Assembly (NCBI GenBank): GCA_902834965.1
Contig: CADFKY010000015.1
Coordinates: 1 to 16,991 of the forward strand
Source of the DNA: Veillonellaceae bacterium
GTDB taxonomy: Bacteria; Bacillota_C; Negativicutes; Veillonellales; Veillonellaceae
Reading direction: 5' to 3'
Length of the DNA stretch: 16,991 nt
The notes under the pieces are model-generated. The model was not told the origin of the DNA. It did no database searches and saw nothing but the letters and a program-made list of their open reading frames with translations. A program made the position numbers and the translations under genes. Within the stretch, counting starts at the first letter, position 1. Each line of letters begins with the position of its first letter. Below are positions 16,975 to 16,991 of this stretch, in pieces.

Positions 16975-16991
16975 TTTGTGTTTCCTCACCA

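Overview
The window is about 17 kb of ordinary chromosomal DNA from a low-GC diderm Firmicute. Gene order, protein types and base composition fit the Negativicutes, most likely Veillonella or a close relative; this assignment comes from gene content and memory, not from a search. All major reading frames are intact, and I see no tRNA, rRNA, CRISPR array, insertion sequence, phage gene or integration scar.

Layout, left to right. (1) Positions 1-1506, minus strand: the 5' part of comEC, cut by the left edge, and complete comEA, the DNA-uptake channel and DNA receptor. (2) 1618-2847, plus strand: an M29 metallo-aminopeptidase with its own terminator. (3) 3009-6033, minus strand: a dCMP deaminase of the ComEB type and leuS, separated by a terminator hairpin that abuts the deaminase ribosome binding site. 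(4) 6124-7836, minus strand: a secreted GH18 (YaaH/SleL-like) protein with a long charged helical tail, transcribed divergently from lgt (7990-8814, plus). (5) 8951-15952, minus strand: a tightly packed run in the order yraN, comM, dprA, topA, trmFO, with overlaps or gaps of about 11 bases or less. (6) 16177-16974, minus strand: rnhB, ended by its own terminator before yraN.

The theme is uptake and processing of transforming DNA. ComEA binds double-stranded DNA, ComEC conducts one strand across the inner membrane, DprA protects that strand and loads RecA, and ComM is a helicase that helps integrate it. YraN is nuclease-like, and TopA, RnhB and the dCMP deaminase serve DNA and nucleotide metabolism. 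Lgt and the GH18 protein belong to the cell envelope. LeuS and TrmFO serve translation.

I did not find a convincing undescribed system. The most useful observations are regulatory or architectural: an intrinsic-terminator-like hairpin just upstream of comEA and pointing into it, a second hairpin directly in front of the dCMP deaminase, a sporulation-type GH18 enzyme with a TolA-like tail in a diderm, and TTG starts in the dprA-topA-trmFO overlaps.
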